Origin: Cloacibacillus sp.
GTDB taxonomy: Bacteria; Synergistota; Synergistia; Synergistales; Synergistaceae
Assembly (NCBI RefSeq): GCF_020860125.1
Contig: NZ_JAJBUX010000083.1
Span: 1-7,815, forward strand
Reading direction: 5' to 3'
DNA length: 7,815 nucleotides
Made by a program: the position numbers and the translations under genes. Below, in pieces: positions 5,662-7,815 of the stretch; within the stretch, counting starts at the first letter, position 1, and every line of letters begins with the position of its first letter. The notes beneath the pieces were generated by a model that was not told the DNA's origin, ran no database searches, and saw only the letters and a list, made by a program, of their open reading frames with translations.

Positions 5662-7155
5662 TCATGCGACCCCCCGCCATTTCTTGTAGGTCTTGGTCTG
5701 GGTGAAAATCATCAGGAAGATGAATACGCAGAGGATGAGGCTTATCGGGTTCGTCACAAATCCCTCAAGGAAGGGGAGAAGTTCGTTTTCCGCACCCTGC
5801 ATCGCGCGGCGGTAGTTCGCGTCAAGCATCGGGCCAAGGATTATACCGAGCACCATCGGTCCCGTCGCGTAGCCGTATAGCCGCATGAAGTAGCCGAGCA
5901 CGCCGAAGCCTATCATGTAAAAGATGTCCACGACGCTGTTCTGAATCGCGTAGGTCCCGATCACCGAGAGGATGATGACGATCGGCATGATTATGCTTTT
6001 GGGGATCTCAATTATCTTCGCGAAGGGTTTGATGCTCAGCAGCCCGAGGACGAAGAGCGCGATATTCGCCACCATCAGCAGGCTTACGATCATCCAGAAG
6101 AGGTGCGGCGTCTCGATCATCAGCATCGGCCCCGGCTTGAGTCCGTGGATGAATAGGCCGCCGATGATTATCGCCGTGATGGCGTCTCCGGGGATACCCA
6201 GGGTCAGCATCGGGATAAAGGCTCCCCCAATCGCTCCCTTGTTCGCCGTCTCAGGGGCGACTATGCCTTCGTAGGCTCCGTGGCCGAAGGGGGTCACGGG
6301 GTTGCGGGTGGTGCGCTTCGCCTGGTCGTAGGCCAGAAGCGCCGCGACGTCTCCGCCGGTCCCTGGCAGCGCGCCGATGAAGACACCAAGCAGCGCCGAA
6401 CGGATGCCGAGGGGCAGGAATTTGAGAAAGGTTGAAAGGTCGGGAACGATCTTGCTGAGGTTCTGTTTCGGCGGATTTTCACCGCCGCCACGGAACTGGG
6501 TCAGCGCCTCGGAGATTCCGAAGAGTCCGATCATCGCCGTGACAAAGCTGATGCCCGCCATGAGGTTGAGGTTGCCGAAGGTATAGCGCAGTTCGCCGGT
6601 CGAGGGGTCCATGCCGACCATGCTTATGAGAATACCGATGATACCGGCCATTATTCCTTTGACTGGGTCGCCGCCGCCGATGCTTCCGATAAGCAGAATG
6701 CCCATCAGCGCGAGCAGGAAGAAGTCGCGCGGCGAAAATTTAAGCGCGAAGTTGGCGATTACCGGCGCGGCGCAGGCCAGCACAGCGACGCCGACCATTC
6801 CGGCAAACAGCGATACCGTGGTGCAGAGGCCGATAGCTTTGCCCGCCTCACCGCGCTGCGCGAGGGGATACCCCTCCATACCGGTGGCGATCGCCGCTGG
6901 AGCGCCCGGGATATTGAGCAGGATCGCCGTGATCGCGCCTCCGTAGACCGCTCCCACAAAGACGCCGCACATAAGGGCGAGCGCGTTGTTCAGCTCCCAG
7001 GAGAAGGTGAAGGAGATGAGCAGCGAGACGGCCATCGTGCAGGAAAGTCCGGGAATGGCCCCCACCCAGATACCGGCGAAGACTCCGGCCCACACGAGAG
7101 CCATTACCTGCCAGTCCATGAAGGGAATCAAAAAGTACTGCAAATTATGTAACAT
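5662..7155 (-). CDS. tctA: TctA, large membrane subunit of tripartite tricarboxylate transporter
   Basis: This 497-residue polytopic inner-membrane protein is the normal size for TctA (about 500 residues, 11-12 helices). It is the translocating subunit of the secondary TTT transporter, working with TctB and a TctC receptor. Conserved family motifs are GAIPGLS (32-38), YGGAITAILLNIPGAPAA (71-88), GALPGTGGDVAALLAYDQ (261-278), the long GHGAYEGIVAPETANKG block (291-307) and LTLGIPGD (317-324). The two PG-containing loops are the pseudo-repeat signature of the family. The start at 7155 has AGGGGG 9 nt upstream and follows the tctB stop by 13 nt. TTT systems import di- and tricarboxylates and related acids with ion coupling. 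The enclosed aroE2 points to a hydroaromatic acid here, by inference only. Confidence 0.96.
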   Translation of the reverse strand: MLHNLQYFLIPFMDWQVMALVWAGVFAGIWVGAIPGLSCTMAVSLLISFTFSWELNNALALMCGVFVGAVYGGAITAILLNIPGAPAAIATGMEGYPLAQRGEAGKAIGLCTTVSLFAGMVGVAVLACAAPVIANFALKFSPRDFFLLALMGILLIGSIGGGDPVKGIMAGIIGILISMVGMDPSTGELRYTFGNLNLMAGISFVTAMIGLFGISEALTQFRGGGENPPKQNLSKIVPDLSTFLKFLPLGIRSALLGVFIGALPGTGGDVAALLAYDQAKRTTRNPVTPFGHGAYEGIVAPETANKGAIGGAFIPMLTLGIPGDAITAIIIGGLFIHGLKPGPMLMIETPHLFWMIVSLLMVANIALFVLGLLSIKPFAKIIEIPKSIIMPIVIILSVIGTYAIQNSVVDIFYMIGFGVLGYFMRLYGYATGPMVLGIILGPMLDANYRRAMQGAENELLPFLEGFVTNPISLILCVFIFLMIFTQTKTYKKWRGVA

Positions 7156-7168
7156 ATCTATATACCCC

Positions 7169-7711
7169 CTATGGAAGGATTACTAGGAATACGTAACGGA
7201 AGATGACGACGAGGACCGCCATCGCCGCCGCCGAGATCACAAACGACTGCCAGATATATTTGCCGCGGTGCAGATAGATCATGCCGATCACCATGAATAC
7301 GTAAGATGAGGGAATGAAGTGCAGGCGCGGCAACGCGATGCAGTAGACGAGCAGCAGCACAAGGACTACGATGACGTCCTTGGGAAGAAGATATCTAAAG
7401 ACATTGGGCGAACCGGCCTCCGGCGCCTCTTTTTTGCATGCTTTGAAGATACAGATCAATCCGCAGATGATTATTATGACCGACGCCAGTTTCGGGAAGA
7501 CCGACGGCGACGAATAATTTTCACTGGTCATGTCGAGCGCGAAATAATATCCCAGAACGCCGAATACTGTCGCGATTATCGCAAAGGCCGTCTCTCCCGG
7601 CTTTCTGTGTTTTTCAGGGACATAGACGGAAAGATCGCGCGCGGCATCGTCCTCTATCTCCGCAACTGCCTCAAGATTCTTTATTTCCTGATTCTCTTCG
7701 GGATTGCTCAT
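7169..7711 (-). CDS. tctB: TctB, small membrane subunit of tripartite tricarboxylate transporter
   Basis: This 180-residue protein of the TctB (DUF1468) family is the small integral-membrane partner of TctA. Hydrophobic segments lie at about 41-59, 76-90, 111-128, 133-147 and 154-178. The family-typical SPSVFPKLAS (68-77) follows the first segment. Before the membrane part is an acidic, mostly charged N-terminal stretch (residues 1-35, MSNPEENQEI... AEIEDDAARD), longer than in many TctB proteins. The start at 7711 has GGAGG 8 nt upstream, a strong site. The order tctB-tctA-(aroE)-tctC differs from the classical tctC-tctB-tctA. No convincing promoter is seen between the gene and the window edge, so it may be transcribed from further upstream. 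Confidence 0.9.
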   Translation of the reverse strand: MSNPEENQEIKNLEAVAEIEDDAARDLSVYVPEKHRKPGETAFAIIATVFGVLGYYFALDMTSENYSSPSVFPKLASVIIIICGLICIFKACKKEAPEAGSPNVFRYLLPKDVIVVLVLLLVYCIALPRLHFIPSSYVFMVIGMIYLHRGKYIWQSFVISAAAMAVLVVIFRYVFLVILP

Positions 7712-7745
7712 TAAATTAACCTCCGTCTTTTGATTCTTAATTTAC

Positions 7746-7787
7746 AAAGGGCCGCCTGCAGCGGATTTACGCGGTAAGCGGCCCTTT
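7746..7787 (-). terminator. Hairpin upstream of tctB, possible terminator of the preceding gene
   Basis: AAAGGGCCGC (7746-7755) and GCGGCCCTTT (7778-7787) form a perfect 10-bp stem with a 22-nt loop, inside which TTAC/GTAA (7767-7770/7774-7777) can form a small second stem. Read on the minus strand it lies 11 nt after a stop codon at 7799-7801, and the tail is only TTTGTAAATT, so termination may be partial. Read on the plus strand the tail is TTTACGG followed by TTTATTTATTT. Confidence 0.5.
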
Positions 7788-7798
7788 ACGGTCTTTAT

Positions 7799-7815
7799 TT
7801 ATTTAGGCTGGGGAA
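7799..7815 (-). CDS. Possible C-terminal end of an upstream gene
   Basis: Reading in from the right edge on the minus strand, one frame gives Pro-Gln-Pro-Lys then TAA at 7801-7799, just before the hairpin at 7746-7787. The ending resembles the PRPAHK end of tctC2, so a further receptor gene is conceivable. Four codons cannot establish this, and the other two frames also end nearby. Confidence 0.25.

Noticed and set aside
5648..5665. ATGA overlap start at the tctA stop as the aroE2 start
   Set aside because: The ATG at 5665 is out of frame with aroE2 and meets a stop after six codons; the ATG at 5658 is in frame.

Overview
The window is a bacterial chromosome segment of roughly 55-60% G+C by eye. 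All recognised genes lie on the minus strand, so transcription runs from high to low coordinates. Strong Shine-Dalgarno sites, tripartite tricarboxylate transporter (TTT) genes and two aroE paralogues would fit an anaerobic amino-acid-fermenting lineage such as Synergistota (Cloacibacillus/Synergistes type). That assignment is an impression, not a demonstrated result.

Layout in the direction of transcription: (1) at the right edge, a possible last few codons of an upstream gene, then a hairpin (7746-7787). (2) A TTT operon: tctB (7711-7169), tctA (7155-5662), a shikimate/quinate dehydrogenase paralogue aroE2 (5658-4756) starting 3 nt after the tctA stop, and the periplasmic receptor tctC2 (about 4719-3721). 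(3) A strong hairpin, then lysR (3648-2743) and a DMT/EamA permease (2730-1825), 12 nt apart. (4) A 450-base gap that contains a near-consensus promoter, an unannotated 33-codon leader ORF packed with Phe/Tyr/Trp codons (FYFYWFFTF core), and a rho-independent terminator. This is the architecture of a transcription attenuator. (5) A second aroE-tctC pair, aroE1 (1373-360) and tctC1 (332 to beyond the left edge).

The main observation is the putative aromatic-amino-acid attenuator in front of aroE1-tctC1. It suggests this pair is induced when Phe/Tyr/Trp are short. The second aroE-tctC pair sits inside a complete TTT operon with no such leader in view. The two AroE proteins are alike except at the dinucleotide-specificity loop: AroE1 has NRSLEKA, as in NADP-dependent biosynthetic AroE, and AroE2 has NREEEYE, with an acidic residue and a two-residue insertion as in YdiB-type enzymes. 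A coherent but untested picture is a duplicated shikimate/quinate uptake-and-oxidoreduction cassette. In it, one copy would be tied to aromatic biosynthesis and the other to substrate uptake and catabolism.
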